A DNA stretch of 64,000 nucleotides from Vanessa cardui (GCF_905220365.1 NC_061123.1:2790001-2854000); one strand, 5' to 3'; positions 1-12,604 are shown, counted from the stretch's first letter. Notes: generated from the letters alone by a model not told the origin. Program-made: numbers and translations.

Positions 1-39
1 TACGGATAATCAAAGTTCTACTGTATTCCAATATAGCTA

Positions 40-110
40 TCTATATATATAATATAGCTATCTATCTATATAAGCTATCTGTTAACTGTCTCTCTATCTA
101 TCAGACAAAA
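40..110. repeat. TATC/TCTA-type simple repeat
   Basis: Degenerate tandem copies of TATC and AT units (ctatctatat..., ctctctatctatc). It is a microsatellite-like tract inside the intron of the leftmost gene. Confidence 0.7.
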
Positions 111-124
111 AATATCAAATGTTT

Positions 125-172
125 ATAAATATGCTTTATTCAAGTAGGCTTTACAAGTTCTTTTGAATCATT
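125..172 (-). repeat. Fragment of a LINE 3'-end repeat (same family as 3893-4118)
   Basis: Reading the minus strand gives the same words as the end of the repeat at 3893-4118: aagcctacttgaataaag preceded by a caaaagaacttgtaaa variant. It is only the extreme 3' end of that family, inverted. Confidence 0.5.
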
Positions 173-460
173 GTTTAAGAACTTGTATATTTATGATACT
201 TAGATTCAAAAGATTTACATATTATTAACCAAGACACTAATTTCATCATGATGTATTTGTGATACCATTCAATGAAGAAACCAATATTATCTATATGAGT
301 TGCTTTTATGCTTGCCATATTATGTCTTAATAATATGTGAAATTATCTTTGTGCTGATATTATATGTAAAACTATCGGTAACCACAACTTAGTTGGCTCT
401 GCTAAATTAACTAGCATTATACTTCACTATTAAAAATGATGTTAAAATTTTAATTTACAG

Positions 461-592
461 AATTTTATTCGTGCAAAACGGTTCTTCATTGGTGAACCGG
501 TCTGGCTTCCATATAATCGTCCTGCGGACAACATGCCATGCAGAAAGGAGTATGTAGAAAAGTTGGAAAAGGGTTTTATAGCTGCATGTTAG
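461..592 (+). CDS. Last exon of an unrecognised protein-coding gene (partial)
   Basis: A pyrimidine-rich acceptor ending in tttacag at 451-460 is followed by an open frame of 43 codons that stops at TAG 590-592. A poly(A) signal follows about 50 bases later. Read in phase 0 the exon encodes a basic, aromatic segment containing FFIGEPVWLPYNRPAD and then a charged helix-like end with KEYVEKLEKGF. A second frame is also open for about 30 codons, so the phase is chosen on composition and on the position of the stop before the poly(A) signal. The rest of the gene lies left of the window. I do not recognise the family. The exon structure is well supported; the product is not. Confidence 0.6.
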   Translation, partial: NFIRAKRFFIGEPVWLPYNRPADNMPCRKEYVEKLEKGFIAAC

Positions 593-640
593 ATCACCCT
601 ATTATTTTAATGAAAGAAACATTAAATTGTGTTATTTTTA

Positions 641-646
641 AATAAA
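641..646 (+). terminator. Poly(A) signal AATAAA of the gene ending at 592
   Basis: A canonical AATAAA lies 49 bases after the stop codon at 590-592, which fits a short 3'UTR. Confidence 0.6.
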
Positions 647-1847
647 GATGTGCCTTTTATATTATGTAACGATGCATGTATAATTGTGATTTTGATTGGT
701 GATATTATTATATGGATTATACATAATCTTTACTAACTACTTATATTGAAAATAAAATCACATTTGCCAGTTAGGTATATACTATATACCTATTATATTA
801 TTAAGTAAACTTTACTATTTACGAATTGTTATTATGTAAAATTATTAATATGAATAAAACAAATTGTTGAATTTTTTGTCTTTTTTTATAAATAATTAAA
901 AGCGATAATTTAATGATTTTATTATTAATTAAATTCTTAGGCATTTCTTGTTAATATGTTGTAGGCATAAAACTCCTTTTACAAATAACTGTCAATTGTT
1001 TAATAATTTATTCAGCCATAGCCTTCTTAACTTGATTTGTTATTTTAGAAACCTATTTTATAAATTTTAAGGTAAGAATTATTATATAATTCATTTCAAT
1101 TAGCATTAAAAAGTTTATGTTAATTAATTATTACACATTGTGAGGTTAGATTTTTATAAAATTCATTAAAGATTATATCTGAATAGATAATAATTTTAAT
1201 ATTTTATTTTGATTACTACAATCATTATTTTGCATACTTTTGGTAAATTAGGTAACTATTTTAAAATCGCAATTGTTTTTGTTATAACTGAAAACAAAGT
1301 CTCTCGAAAACAGTCTTCATCGTGAAGCCTTCTTAGACAATTTGAAACAATAACGCATTATTTTAATTGCTATATTAATGATAGAATAAAGTTGTCATTA
1401 TGACACAAAGATAAACATCATTTCTCTTGAAAATGCCTTAATAATCCCAATAAAATATACCGTGTCTGTGTTTAAAAATGGTTTAAAAATGACGTTTACA
1501 AATTATTTTATAACAGAACAGTTATGTTATTTATAATGTCGCAAAACAACAGATCATGACTCAAAGGTAATGTGATTTCTTAGTTTATTTTTTAAAAGAT
1601 AATTATGATGTGTTCTACTTGGCACTTAATCTATATAAAATTAATTGTTAATAAAGAAAGTAAATAAATAATCTTAACAGTTAACACGACTTCATTCTAC
1701 ATAGGTTTTTTAAAATGTCTGAAGTTTGAAGTCAATAAATAGATTGCTCAGATAAATCCGGTAGGCGTGATTGGTTATGAGGGCAGGGGGCTGCAATATT
1801 ATGACACAAAGCGCGCGTAAATAGTTTAATAATGATTTTTTTTACAG
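647..1847. other. AT-rich intergenic stretch, no gene seen
   Basis: No frame of useful length and no recognised repeat. The 5' untranslated start of the gene whose coding exon begins at 1848 must lie in here if that exon is real. A possible donor is gtaggc near 1761, but I cannot fix a transcription start. Confidence 0.5.
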
Positions 1848-1930
1848 GAATTCTAGCATTAAAGAAGCATGGGTGAAGGCATCATTATTTTCGCACTATG
1901 GTACATAGTTATTGCCTACAATTATTATAT
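1848..1930 (+). CDS. First coding exon of a candidate membrane microprotein gene
   Basis: The exon is bounded by a strong acceptor (tttttttttacag to 1847) and a strong donor (AT|gtaagtga at 1931). ATG is at 1869-1871. The 62 coding bases give 20 residues beginning MGEGIIIFALWY and ending in AYNYY, plus two bases (AT), so the exon ends in phase 2. The residues form one hydrophobic membrane segment with almost no charge. Two downstream exons, at 26920 and 29073, begin with the one base needed to complete the codon and then stay open to a stop, giving proteins of 105 or 44 residues. Without splicing the frame closes at once after a terminal Met. A spliced 5'UTR must exist upstream. The family is not recognised. 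Splice signals are strong; joining over 25-27 kb is inference. Confidence 0.45.
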
Positions 1931-2940
1931 GTAAGTGATATCAACTATAGCTATTATGTAGATTGCTAATAATTACGATACTTATTTCTCTAAAACATTT
2001 TATCGTTAGTTTACGAAGCTTATCTATTAGTTTTTTTTGAGTTAAACGATTATTTCTTGGTCCTTTTTATTATTCCTCCTGACCACATTGTGTATAAGTC
2101 AAAAGAAGCTTAACAATTTTTAAAGAATAATACCATATCCAGTTTTAAAGAATCACTAATATTATTTTTACCTCCTATAATATATACTTAAAATTATAAC
2201 AAAGCTTGAGCTCAGATTGGCAACACCAATAGGCCAACAGGGTCAGGTACGAATCTGCGACTTTAATAATGATTATTAATTAATATCACTAGATGTCCTT
2301 AAACCACTGACTGAGATATTAACAAGATTAAAAAAAATAGAAGCTACCACACCTGATTAAAATAAATAATAATTAAAAGTGCTATTGTAAAATATATATA
2401 TATTTGACATAGAGGGAGATCGTTAAGAAACGACTGCCAAAACTAATAATTAACACCCATGCCGGAGTTTCCTCTTTGATCCCAGCTTACTTGGCTGAAG
2501 CGCTAATTATTCTACGCCACATTGTTACATTTCCAACATTATGTTGTATAAATACTAGCTAAATTAGAACCAAAAAAGTTACCACAATTTCTACACTAGA
2601 AAATTATTTTTACCCACAATAAATTATGCGCCTAATACGTCGCTGTTTTTAAATATTAGAAATATATAATACATCAATAGTCTTGGAAGTAAACAAATAA
2701 TTGCAACTTGTAAACCACAAATTTTAAATCTTTTCTAAAAGAATAGTGGGGATGGTGCTTTGACGCAGCATAGACGCATAGTACACTTGGTACACTTTCA
2801 AATGTCATCGCAGACCGTTACCAATTACCAGTGTTATAATCCAGTATTAATATGACTTGAATAAAATCATTAAACCAGATCACGACATCTATAAGTATTG
2901 CTACTTGATGATATTATATTATCATATATGGGGTGATGAT

Positions 2941-3051
2941 GAGCTGATATGGCCCAGTGGTTAGAACGCGTGCATATTAACCGATGATTGCGGGTTCACA
3001 CCCAGGCAAGCACCACTTTATATGTGCTTAATTTGTGTTGTACTTGACTGC
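2941..3051 (+). repeat. 5' part of a tRNA-derived SINE
   Basis: It contains a Pol III A-box-like tggcccagtgg and a B-box-like ggttcacaccc, with the family signature gaacgcgtgcat between them. It covers only the tRNA-like head and the start of the body. An inverted full copy of the same family begins at 3065. Confidence 0.75.
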
Positions 3052-3064
3052 CACATATAATTTC

Positions 3065-3364
3065 AACAACAACAACAGCCTGTAAATTCCCACTGCTGGG
3101 CTAAAGGTCTCCTCTCCCTTTGAGGAGAAGGTTTGGAACATATTCCACCACGCTGTTCCAATGCGGGTTGGTGGAATACACATGTGACAGAATTTCTATG
3201 AAATTTGTCACATGCAGATTTCCTTACGATGTTTTCCTTCACCGCTGAGCACGAGATGAATTATAAAGACAAATTAAGCACATGAATCAGCGGTGCTTGC
3301 CTGGGTTTGAACCCGCAATCATCGGTTAAGATGCACGCGTTCTAACCACTGGGTCATCTCGATT
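3065..3364 (-). mobile_element. Full-length tRNA-derived SINE with target-site duplication
   Basis: On the minus strand the element reads A box (gacccagtggttag), B box (ggttcaaaccc), body, then a gttgttgttgtt tail. A 13-base duplication, cacatataatttc, flanks it at 3052-3064 and 3365-3377, which defines the ends precisely. The general plan (tRNA head, 300 bases, TTG tail) matches the SINE families common in butterflies such as Metulj; the family name is my assignment from memory of the type. Confidence 0.85.
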
Positions 3365-3892
3365 CACATATAATTTCGTTTAGGGCCAATTTTATTATAA
3401 ATATATACATACAATTCTGACATCAAAATAATTCAATTATAAACAAAGTGTTAGATGGAATCCATGCCAAGATATTAGTTTCACGCAATTGGCTGTAGGG
3501 TAATTATTTTGGCGCGCATTCTTATCTAAACAGTCTAACGTAGCTTATATTACGATAGGTCGTATTATGAAGTACGGGTCAAGGTCAATTCATCTATTAA
3601 CATTGATGATACATCCATAAGACAAAAATAAGTGTTCTAGAAAATATATATTTGTTTAATAAGCAAAGGAAAGTTTCTGTGTCAGATACCAAATAAATAG
3701 ACCAAATATAATTTTTACGATAAGTAGTTATTTAAAAATATACAAATCTTTTATTAACTGCCTGTAAATTGCTATGATAAAAGCATCCATTACAGAGATA
3801 ATTTGCACTTTATTTAGCCACACAGCCTCAATCTCAATGTTGATATTCTATAGACATATTATTAACAAAATCACTTGTATGTTCTTGAAATA

Positions 3893-4118
3893 CCTGTTGA
3901 CTTCCAAGCAAGATATATTAATTTAAATAATTGTATTTAACTAACATTACATTGTATTTTTTAAATGTGAAAAAGAGTAACTACTGAGTTTCTTGCCGGT
4001 TCTTCTTGGTAGAATCTACTTTCCGAACCAGTGGTAGCTTCTTTTAATTGTAAAATGAAGATTCAAAAGTGCTTGTAAAAGCCTACTTGAATAAAGTTTA
4101 TTTTGATTTGATTTGTCA
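3893..4118 (+). repeat. Non-LTR retrotransposon 3' end with TTTGAT-type tail
   Basis: It contains the words gagtttcttgccggttctt, ggtagaatctactttccgaa and aagcctacttgaataaag, ending in attttgatttgatttg repeats. The same string recurs at 13425-13880 and, in part, at 125-172. It is a widespread lepidopteran interspersed repeat; the short tandem tail suggests a LINE end. Confidence 0.6.
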
Positions 4119-4347
4119 CTATCCACCTTTGGGAAGATCCAATGATACAATCTACTCAACAGCATATTCTATGAAAGAACTATCTTACCAGCAATTGATT
4201 TAATATATATCCTTTTATTGTTGTCCTGATATAGCTTTTGCATTTAGAAAACTTATTTAATAAAACAAAACAAAATCAGATTATCATACTTTACTACTAA
4301 ATGTTATGGAATTACATATACATATGGAATGAGTAATAAGTTAAAAT

Positions 4348-5884
4348 TCATTTAATGGCTCCTTTCTCCAACTGCTCCAGGAATCCCTTTGAACATCTCA
4401 CGGACTGCTGGTAGCATTTCTCGAATCCCGATGAGTCACTATCCTATAATTAAAAAAATATATTGTTTATGTTAAATATACCCATATATTTATGCAGAAG
4501 GACAATCCTTTCTAAGTAAATATATCTATGACCATATTGTTATTTATTTCCTATTTATTAAAAAAACATTTAGTCAATAGTTATTTAAAGTAACAGCCTG
4601 TATCCCACTGCTGTACTTACGTCTCTCCTCATGAGAATCTACTCAGAGCTATTCTACTACAGTGCTTTTATGCATATCAGTTAATATTTGTATAAATTAA
4701 GTTATCTTTTAAGAGAATCAGGAATTCTGTTGCCTATTAAATATATCCTTTATCAATACAAATTTGATTGATAAAAATAATATCAATCCTCGTGAATTTA
4801 TTACATACATAGTTAAATTTTCAAATAGTATAACAAAAATGGTTCATGCTTACATAATAAGGGTCTCTAATGATCCTGTCACCTTGGGGATCAAAGTCTC
4901 CAAACAATAGCAATTTGGCTTTGGAACCTTTGGGTGCCCTTTTACTTAGATCCCTCATATTAGCTTCGTCCATTCCAAATATAAAGTCATAATGGTTGAA
5001 ATCCTCGGATGTTACCTAATAAGTAACAAATATGTTTAATTTATTACTTCGCTAAAAGTAAATACAATTGAGATTAAATTAATTAGTTATAATTTAAGAC
5101 TATAAAGTTTTTTGGTTTTTAACAATATGAATAGTATTTATAGAAAGTGTTTTTAAAGTTATTGTTGTATAAATATTCAAAGTAGTATTATATGTTAGTA
5201 TGCAAAGTATATGGATTATTTCTGACTATTAATAGCAAAATGAATTCATTGTACACAGCTTTTACTTTCTGCACACTTGACAAATAGCCAAATCAATAGA
5301 TAAGTAGAATATAAATATGTATGTCTTGAGAAACAAAATTGAGTATCCAATACAATTATACATTTTTAAATGGCCGTAATCTGATTTTGAACCTATTCTC
5401 TGTTTGATGACATTCAACATTATTAGTTTCCATAGTTAATATGATAGTAGTGGTTGATACAAGACCAATAAGACAAATCATTATGTCTAAAATAGTGTCA
5501 CGAAAGTGTGTCTAAAGTATTAATTAAGTAGAAAAAGTCAAATTTTTGTGTAAACAACTGCATAGCTCACATACCTGCCTGGCACAGTTGTTGTATGGCA
5601 CATCATGCCTCTTCATTGTGTCCAGAGCTCTCCAATCAGGCGGGTTACCAACATGCCAGCTTCCTATTGCAGCACTGTCTACCTCCCATTTATCACCATC
5701 TCCAATATCATTAACCGCCTTTTGAAATACACCTTCTGCTATTGGTGACCGACAAATATTTCCTACGAAAATTCCAACCATGATATTTGAACATATTTTA
5801 ATTTAATACTTATTTAGTAGATTGTTAACAAAGTCAAACCTTACCGAGGCATATAAATAACGCTTTCCTTTTGGCAGTCGACAT
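4348..5884 (-). CDS. Low-molecular-weight protein tyrosine phosphatase, copy A (4 exons)
   Basis: Coding exons on the minus strand are 5884-5845, 5762-5575, 5015-4854 and 4443-4348 (40, 188, 162 and 96 bases), all with GT-AG junctions and consistent phase. They encode 161 residues, the usual length of the family (human ACP1, fly primo). The enzyme removes phosphate from phosphotyrosine in the cytosol. The P-loop CLGNICRS carries the nucleophile Cys12 and phosphate-binding Arg18 (CX5R). The general acid is Asp127 in DPYY, with both tyrosines (129, 130) that are phosphorylation sites in the mammalian enzyme. Trp49 in the specificity loop is present, followed by His50. The start at 5884 is the only ATG in frame just before the P-loop. 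The gene lies inside the long intron of the plus-strand microprotein gene and is a tandem paralogue of copy B. All catalytic residues are intact, so it is probably active. Confidence 0.93.
4588..4665 (-). repeat. Degenerate SINE 3' fragment in intron 3 of phosphatase copy A
   Basis: The words aacagcctgta, cccactgctg and ctctcctcatgag match the 3' body of the SINE at 3065-3364 in the same orientation, with many changes. It is an old fragment. Confidence 0.5.
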
Positions 5885-7309
5885 TGTAGCACTTGTAATT
5901 AATTTAAATAATCAATAAATAGTACCTAAAAGGGTTAAAATATTCTGTTATCAAAATAAAAGTATTAAATGAGAAAATTCTTGTCAAAAATCAATAATAA
6001 CTGTCAAAGTCATAGAAAAACTTAAACTTCATCTGAAATAATATGCACAAGATTAATTATTTGGAGCCAATTAATTGAGTTTTAAATATGCAGCAATTAC
6101 CTTTATCTAATAGAATAAAATATTACTTTGTATTAAATTAATCAAACGAATTGTGAATTTATGTATATTCTATTTGAATGCATTATATTCTGATTGAAAA
6201 TTTAAATAAATATTTAATCTAAAACAAGGGTAACAAAACAAGCTTCACAGCATCATAAACATTATACTCTTTCGGAAAATGGGATCCTACGATCGTTCAG
6301 TCTGATATGCAACAACTCTAGCACCGCACGCTTTTTGGTCAACCAACTGCCTCGACTTTCTCGACTTCCTGTTACCAATTTCCGTCCCTTTTTACGAAGT
6401 TAATCCTAATGATTGTAAAAAAATGAGAGGAAAGATGTCACTCATAAAAAAACACTATGGATAAAACAAAATAATGTTACTAAATCATGTGACCATATAG
6501 AGTTTACATTGATACCCAACTTTTCGTAGTTTTGTAAAGTTCATGAACTTTAGTAGATCCATCGAGACTAAAAAAAATATGCATCTTTAAGTTTTTAAAT
6601 ACATGACCTATGCCACATTATCTTAATTGAAAAAGTTTACATTTTCAATATCCCGTTCAAACTTTCAATTCACTTAGAAGCCTTACCATCAGGTAACTTA
6701 TATGCTTTTACCGCTGGGAATTTCACAAGAAGCTTCATGTTACAGTATATTTTTAACTCAAAAGTAATCTGGAGCAGATCGACTTATTCCAATTTGAAAT
6801 TTGACTCCAATCGTACCCAAAGAAGATTCACTTCAATAATATCAGACATAGGTAATTTCTAAACGTACCCAGATCACATTGGCGTCTCTCCAAAATGGAT
6901 ATCGTATCTGCGCCAATGTTATAAATGATAACTAGCGTTTCGAGCACTGTATACCGGGCAAGCTGAAAATACTCAAATAAATCAAATACTTTGACAAGAA
7001 TGATCGATGGACAATACTTATTATTAAGAGTTAAGTCAAAAGTCTGGGCAAGATTACTTGTTAATATATTTTGTAAACAGACTAGTGTATGTATAATTTT
7101 GTTTAAGCCGTTATATATACGTTCATGTTCATTATAGATTTCCTTTTTTGCTTCCGGGATATTTTATTACTATTCGAAAAGTGAATATCGTAATAAAACT
7201 CTTATACATCAGATAGTCGGAAAAAAGATAGTGGTCTAGTTTCGGCGGTTTCAAACTGCTCCGCTGCGGACAGTTGATTTTATTATTTAGTTGATTTTTC
7301 ATTACGAAC
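5885..7309. other. Upstream region of phosphatase copy A, no other gene seen
   Basis: It holds the 5'UTR and promoter of the minus-strand phosphatase, but I cannot place the transcription start. No convincing frame or repeat was recognised beyond about 5960. Confidence 0.4.
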
Positions 7310-7498
7310 ATGGACAAATTCTTTATTAATTTATTTCAAAGGACGTTAATAAGGACACTCTTAGCTTATTTTTTATTTTTGGTGGCACTATTCATAAGTT
7401 GCGACTGGGCCGTTTTATTTCCTGTGTTCTGGGAATATTTTATTCCATTTCTTAGCATAGGTCTTAGTAGTAATGTCCTCCTTATAGAATTTCGGTAA
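7310..7498 (+). CDS. Possible small hydrophobic membrane protein, 62 residues
   Basis: A single frame opens at ATG 7310 and stops at 7498. The product begins MDKFFINLFQRTLIRT, with basic residues, then has two hydrophobic stretches at about residues 17-31 and 34-56. AATAAA at 7610-7615 follows at a sensible distance. A donor-like gtaatg overlaps the stop, so it could also be an exon. No family is recognised. It lies within the same long intron as the phosphatases. In AT-rich DNA a 62-codon hydrophobic frame can occur by chance, hence the low confidence. Confidence 0.25.
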   Translation: MDKFFINLFQRTLIRTLLAYFLFLVALFISCDWAVLFPVFWEYFIPFLSIGLSSNVLLIEFR

Positions 7499-8964
7499 TG
7501 GTGACCAAACTCGAGGATTACACAACTTTGAATATATAGCAAGTGTGCGTCACATATCTCATATCATAGCTAACTATTAATGTGATGGGATATAATTGTT
7601 ATAACTGTTAATAAAGGCTAACAAAAACACTTGTTGGCTTTCTTTAGTAATTTTTTTTAATTGTATATATAAACGACTGAAATGACCATTCGGTGTATCC
7701 TTCTATTCAGGGCTATTCAAAATATTTATTCAACTTCGTTTAAGATTTACGTCTACAGTAATAATTAACGTATGTTTTGAACTAAATTGGTTTTAATGAT
7801 GCCCGCATATTTATGGTACAAACGTTATTAGTTTTAATTTATTTCAAACAGGACATAATTGATGCAGTTGTATTACAAAACCATAGATAGTAACAATGTT
7901 TTACTATGTAAATACGTAGCTTGTTTGAAAAGAGTTTTGCTCTTATCTTACTTATTTCAATTTACAGATTAGCTTTTAAGTAATATAGCCTTATTGATTA
8001 AAATGTGTAATTATTAATTTTGGCTTATATCTAATTTGACGATTGTTCACCCAACAAGTTTTCGTTATATTTTGATCGAAATCAAAAATAGATGATTTAA
8101 TTTTCTCCCTTTATTTGGGTGTGCGCACATTTTTTTAAGAAATTTAATCCTGATTGTTGCTATTCTTTTTCTGTAAATATATTGTATAATTAATGTGTCT
8201 AGTCATTTACTTAAAGAAAGGTTCGAATATAAAAAAATATTGTCATTTTTCACGTAGAACTACAACATTTTAATTATATAGATCCTTATTTATTCCTAGG
8301 GGGATAGTTTTAGAATAAGTTTTATTTTCTTAACATGACAAGAAGCAATATTGTAATCATACAATAGTATAGTGTTTCGAATTGTGATTAAACATTAGGT
8401 ACCTACATTGTAATACAACTATTCTTAAATTTTGGCATATGTAAGTCTAACGATTATTGGAAGATTTTCTTATATATTAAATATTTTTTAATACTTTATA
8501 AGGTTATAGGTTGGTTATATCTGTGAGATATTTTTTACTCACAAGCTCAACTAGGCACGGGTATAACATTGCGGAGCATTAACCATGAAACATGAATTCG
8601 AATCTCATTTCAGAGTAATTTTTCGCTTCACCACAGCGCATCGTTAGAGCGACAAGGTCGTTTATATACAAATGAAATTGCTTCCATTTAGTTTTGCATG
8701 ACTATCGTCTCATTATTTCATTCATGAGTACGTTACATTTTAACGTACATTTGAATATTAGCCGTCGGAACAAATTTGATAATATCGTACATTATAGAGT
8801 ATTTTACACGAAATATAATAAATATTGCGCAATAGGAAGGCAGACGGGTTAAAAATCTGTTGGTCACGAACTTAATACGTTAACAGTATGTATATACGTA
8901 GTAATACACCTAGCAACATTACGTCTTTAGTTCATTTTTGGTTTGAAACTAATTCTGCTGCTAT

Positions 8965-9140
8965 ACGGGTTGGTGACAGATTTTTATTTGAGATATTCAG
9001 GTTTCCTCACGATGTTTTCCTTATTGCCAATCACGAGACGAGTTGTTATTATACAGAAAACTTAGCACCTCAAACCACAATGGTTGCCTGGGTTTGAAAG
9101 CGGAATCTTTCGTTCGTAGCGGTCTAGTGGACAGAAGACG
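8965..9140 (-). repeat. Old SINE copy
   Basis: The plus strand carries caggtttcctcacgatgttt, ttgcctgggtttgaa and gcggtctagtgga, which match in order the inverted SINE at 3065-3364. Many substitutions indicate an old insertion. Confidence 0.6.
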
Positions 9141-9830
9141 TGATTCACGTTTATTATGCAATGGTCTCATTGGGACCAACTTGGGTCTGCATTGTAATAT
9201 TAAGAGCCGTTATTAAGATTAGTTTTTCCTTGTTGTTGTTGTTGCTCTAATAACATTGGCTGACAATTCACATCCAACAAAAAACATCGTTAGTCGGAGG
9301 TTGAAAACAACAACCAGAATATAGTGGCTTACTGGTCGTATTAATGGTAACAGTATGAATCTCACCTTTAGGAGTGCTTGGATAAGATTGCGACTAGGTA
9401 ATTACATATATGCATCGTACCCTTTTATTGGTGGTAGTTTATTGACAACGCGTCTCTGATATTTTCAGATATTTTCTATAAATGACCTTAATATATACCT
9501 TCATGCCTCTATAGTCAACAACAAATACTTAAATATTAACTTTGAACAACAATTAAAAGAATATTATTCGTATGATTGCATTGCTCAAGCCGAGAGTTAT
9601 TAAAATGCACTCAGAGGAACCGTGGTCCCCAGGGATCCGACACAAATCAATTCCGACCGGAATAATCTTCGACCTTCATCGAAAAAGGAATGGCGCCGTG
9701 ATAGTAGACATGTCACAATGGATACAATGTGAACAATTAATTTAATACTAAAAATAAGTACCAGTACTTAGGTAGTTATAACAATTACATACAAATGTAG
9801 GCGAGATGTTATTATTTGTTTATCTATTTG

Positions 9831-10040
9831 GGTTCAAACCCAGGCGTCAATTACTTTTTTGTGCTTCATTTGTATTTATAATAACTATATCTCGTGGTTG
9901 GTGAAGATTGAAAACCTGCATGTGCCTAATTTCAATTAAAATCTGCCAATTGTGTCTCAACCGATCCGCATTAGATCCCCCTACTTATAATAACCTGCTT
10001 CTTATTCGGAGAAGAGATCAAAGCCCAGCAGTGGTAATTT
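9831..10040 (+). repeat. Old SINE copy, 5' truncated
   Basis: It starts at the B box (gggttcaaacccaggc) and keeps the later landmarks in order: ctcgtggttggtgaag, cctgcatgtg, ccgcattag, gaagagatcaaagcccagcagtgg. Heavily diverged. Confidence 0.6.
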
Positions 10041-10074
10041 GGTATTAATATATTATATACAAAACGTAAAGCTA

Positions 10075-10110
10075 AGAAGGAAGGAAGGAAAGAAAGGGAA
10101 AGAAGATATG
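10075..10110 (+). repeat. GGAA-type simple repeat
   Basis: aaggaaggaaggaaagaaagg: a short purine microsatellite just after the old SINE's end. Confidence 0.7.
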
Positions 10111-11570
10111 ATTTTGAATAAAGATAATCAAATGAAATAGGTAGCTAGCACTCGAGTAGTAGAGCACTAACAATAGTTTTAATGGCATCAGCTTGGTATT
10201 CGTTCCTTGCCAAATTCTCATAGCGTCGTCCCATCTCCATTACCACACGACAACTTTGAATTAAGTACACTTCGTATTATGTCGTCCTAGATGTTTTCTT
10301 TTACCTGAAACTTCAAGGTTGAATTTGAGTGCTTTTTATGCTAACGTTACTCAAATATATATTATTTGATTTGTTTTTTCTGAGTAGTGTGCGTTTAAAA
10401 TAAAATCCGTTACATTCCTTGTCGTGAAATATCGAATAACTGTTATGGTTTAAGATTTTCATAACAAAATATAATACTATTCATGTCAGTTGTTCATTAT
10501 TAACTGTAGTTATACACATCTAAATTATATTGAAGTTTCTATAATCTAAGTTTCTTTCGACAGCTCGTCTACTTCTTCTATGGTCCTGCCATAGTATTTT
10601 CTCCTACAAGTTTCTTTCTGATTTGACAGTCAATTGCTTTTTTAGGCAGACATTTTATTATTTTTAGAGGTTTAAAATGAAATTAAAAAGTTAGAGCGAA
10701 AAAGAGTATTAAGCTAATTTTTCTAATCTAATTAATTTAAGTAGATTAAACTTTCACGGTTCTAATTAAATAAGTTAAAAACTGAAGGTCGTGAAATATA
10801 ATATCATAAGGCATATGGTAAGACTGTAAGTCATTAATCTGCTTTTCTATGAACCCACGCGATTTTTATGGTTGGTTTGATTGTTTTTTTTTAAAAAGAC
10901 TTATTACATATGTCTTTAAAAATTGTCTCTAATCAGCCAGTCCGTCAGATACTATTATCATTTAAATAAACAAAAGCTGTATTAAACATGACATTTTTGT
11001 TTGTCACAAATAGTAATAAATTGAAGGATTCCTATTCTGGTTAGATCAGAGGTTTTTATTCTAACTAATAGCAGATTTTTGACAATCAATTAGCGAAAGT
11101 AATGTTTTTTTAATGCGTTAAGATTTAGACTTGGCACACAAAAATCCCTTTTTCACTTTATTTTTAAATTTTAAAATAATTTATTATTTGAATAAACAAT
11201 CTACCTGGGTACTCAACTTTATTTTTTATAGACTTTATTGTTTTTCACATAGTAATAGGTAAGTAGGTACTTATTTGAAGAATCGCCGTCACGTCTAACA
11301 CTGTGAACATCATTTGTGACGTAATGTTTACAAAGACATTAGACGATGATGCGATGCAAGATTTGCGACCTTGCTCTGTCCCTCGCTATAACGATCCTAT
11401 AAATCTATTCCCCGTGGTCAGTTATTTAAACAAACTCGATTCGAAACATTTGAATCTCGCATCCTATATTCTAAATCTGATCGAATAAAAGATTTAGGTA
11501 CCACTCAAGCAGTAACAGTTATTCGTCGTCGATCTTTTTTTGTACAAAAATGCTTTTTGTTCATGTAAAC
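10111..11570. other. Intronic stretch, no gene or clear repeat seen
   Basis: AT-rich sequence with only short frames. A frame of about 60 codons at 11303-11488 shows no protein-like features I can use. Confidence 0.4.
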
Positions 11571-11571
11571 T

Positions 11572-11745
11572 AATATTATAAATGTGAAAGTAACTCTGTT
11601 TGTCTATCTTTGGACGGAATTTGACGAAATTAGCTATGGAGCAACCTTGAACTGCAAGGGAGGACATAGGTTACTTTTTTGCCTCACACATGGCGAACAA
11701 CCCACGAAACGCGAGCGAAGACGCAGGCGACACCTAGTTGTCATT
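11572..11745 (+). repeat. Interspersed repeat of the 'aatgtgaaagtaactctg' type
   Basis: It runs from ataaatgtgaaagtaactctg to cgaaacgcgagcgaagac...gcgacacctagttgtc. Related text occurs at 23745-23935 (plus), 28477-28665 (minus) and 43795-43935 (minus, end only). It is a common lepidopteran dispersed repeat of undetermined class. Confidence 0.55.
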
Positions 11746-12604
11746 ATTATAGTTGGAAGCGTTCGGCAATCGTTGATACTCCTAATCATTGGAGATGATC
11801 GTCACTCGACTAAGCCGCTCGTCTGCTGTACTACTAAATTACGGCGTATAATGTGGTGGCTGATGATTCATTTTTAATTAATATTAAGCGGGTAATCGTC
11901 TGTAAATTTATGGTGTCAAAACATTAAGGTTAATGTCGGGTAGTTAAAATAGCGTTAGATTACCTATTGTGTTGTAATTAGTTATGTACTTTGAGTGACG
12001 ATAGTTACATTTGATTAATTAAAACTACAGCGACGTGAGAATATCTTGAAAGTTATAAGATGTGACCTCATTATGCATGTGGCAATAAGATATTTAATTC
12101 ATGAATAGAATCTATTTCTATCTATCTAGATCTTTAAATTATATTAACAATCGGTATGTGAATGTAGGACTGAGCTGCAATGCGCAGTATTGATTTCGCG
12201 AATCATGTATGATATGTTTCATACATATGTACGTCGTATTTGTAGTTTTGTATACTCACTACGGATGTTCAACGACAGCTGAAATGTACCTAGTTTCGAT
12301 GTTATTTTTTAATCAAGGTCTAAAAATTCATAAATGGTATTGAAGTTGATATTCCAGTGTCTCTACCCTCTTTCTCTGCTTGTGTTGGACTGCCGTCCAT
12401 TCTCATTTTAAGAGTAAAGGAATAAAGAGTTCATATGTGTTTGCAATGTGTATATACATTTGTGCTTAACAATGTTTATAATATCGTCTGCGATCGCTGC
12501 AAAATCCCTATCTCCAAATTACACGATAACAAATCATCAACGAACAACGCATTTTATACTCTTAGACATATAATTTCCAAGTAATGAAAACTGGTTCAAA
12601 TTGA

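Noticed and set aside
8525..8660. tRNA-like words (gaattcgaatctcat) suggesting another SINE
   Set aside because: The B-box match is weak, no A box at the right distance, no tail or duplication.
11584..11877. 97-codon frame with an Arg-rich centre
   Set aside because: It is a translation of the interspersed repeat at 11572-11745, not a gene.
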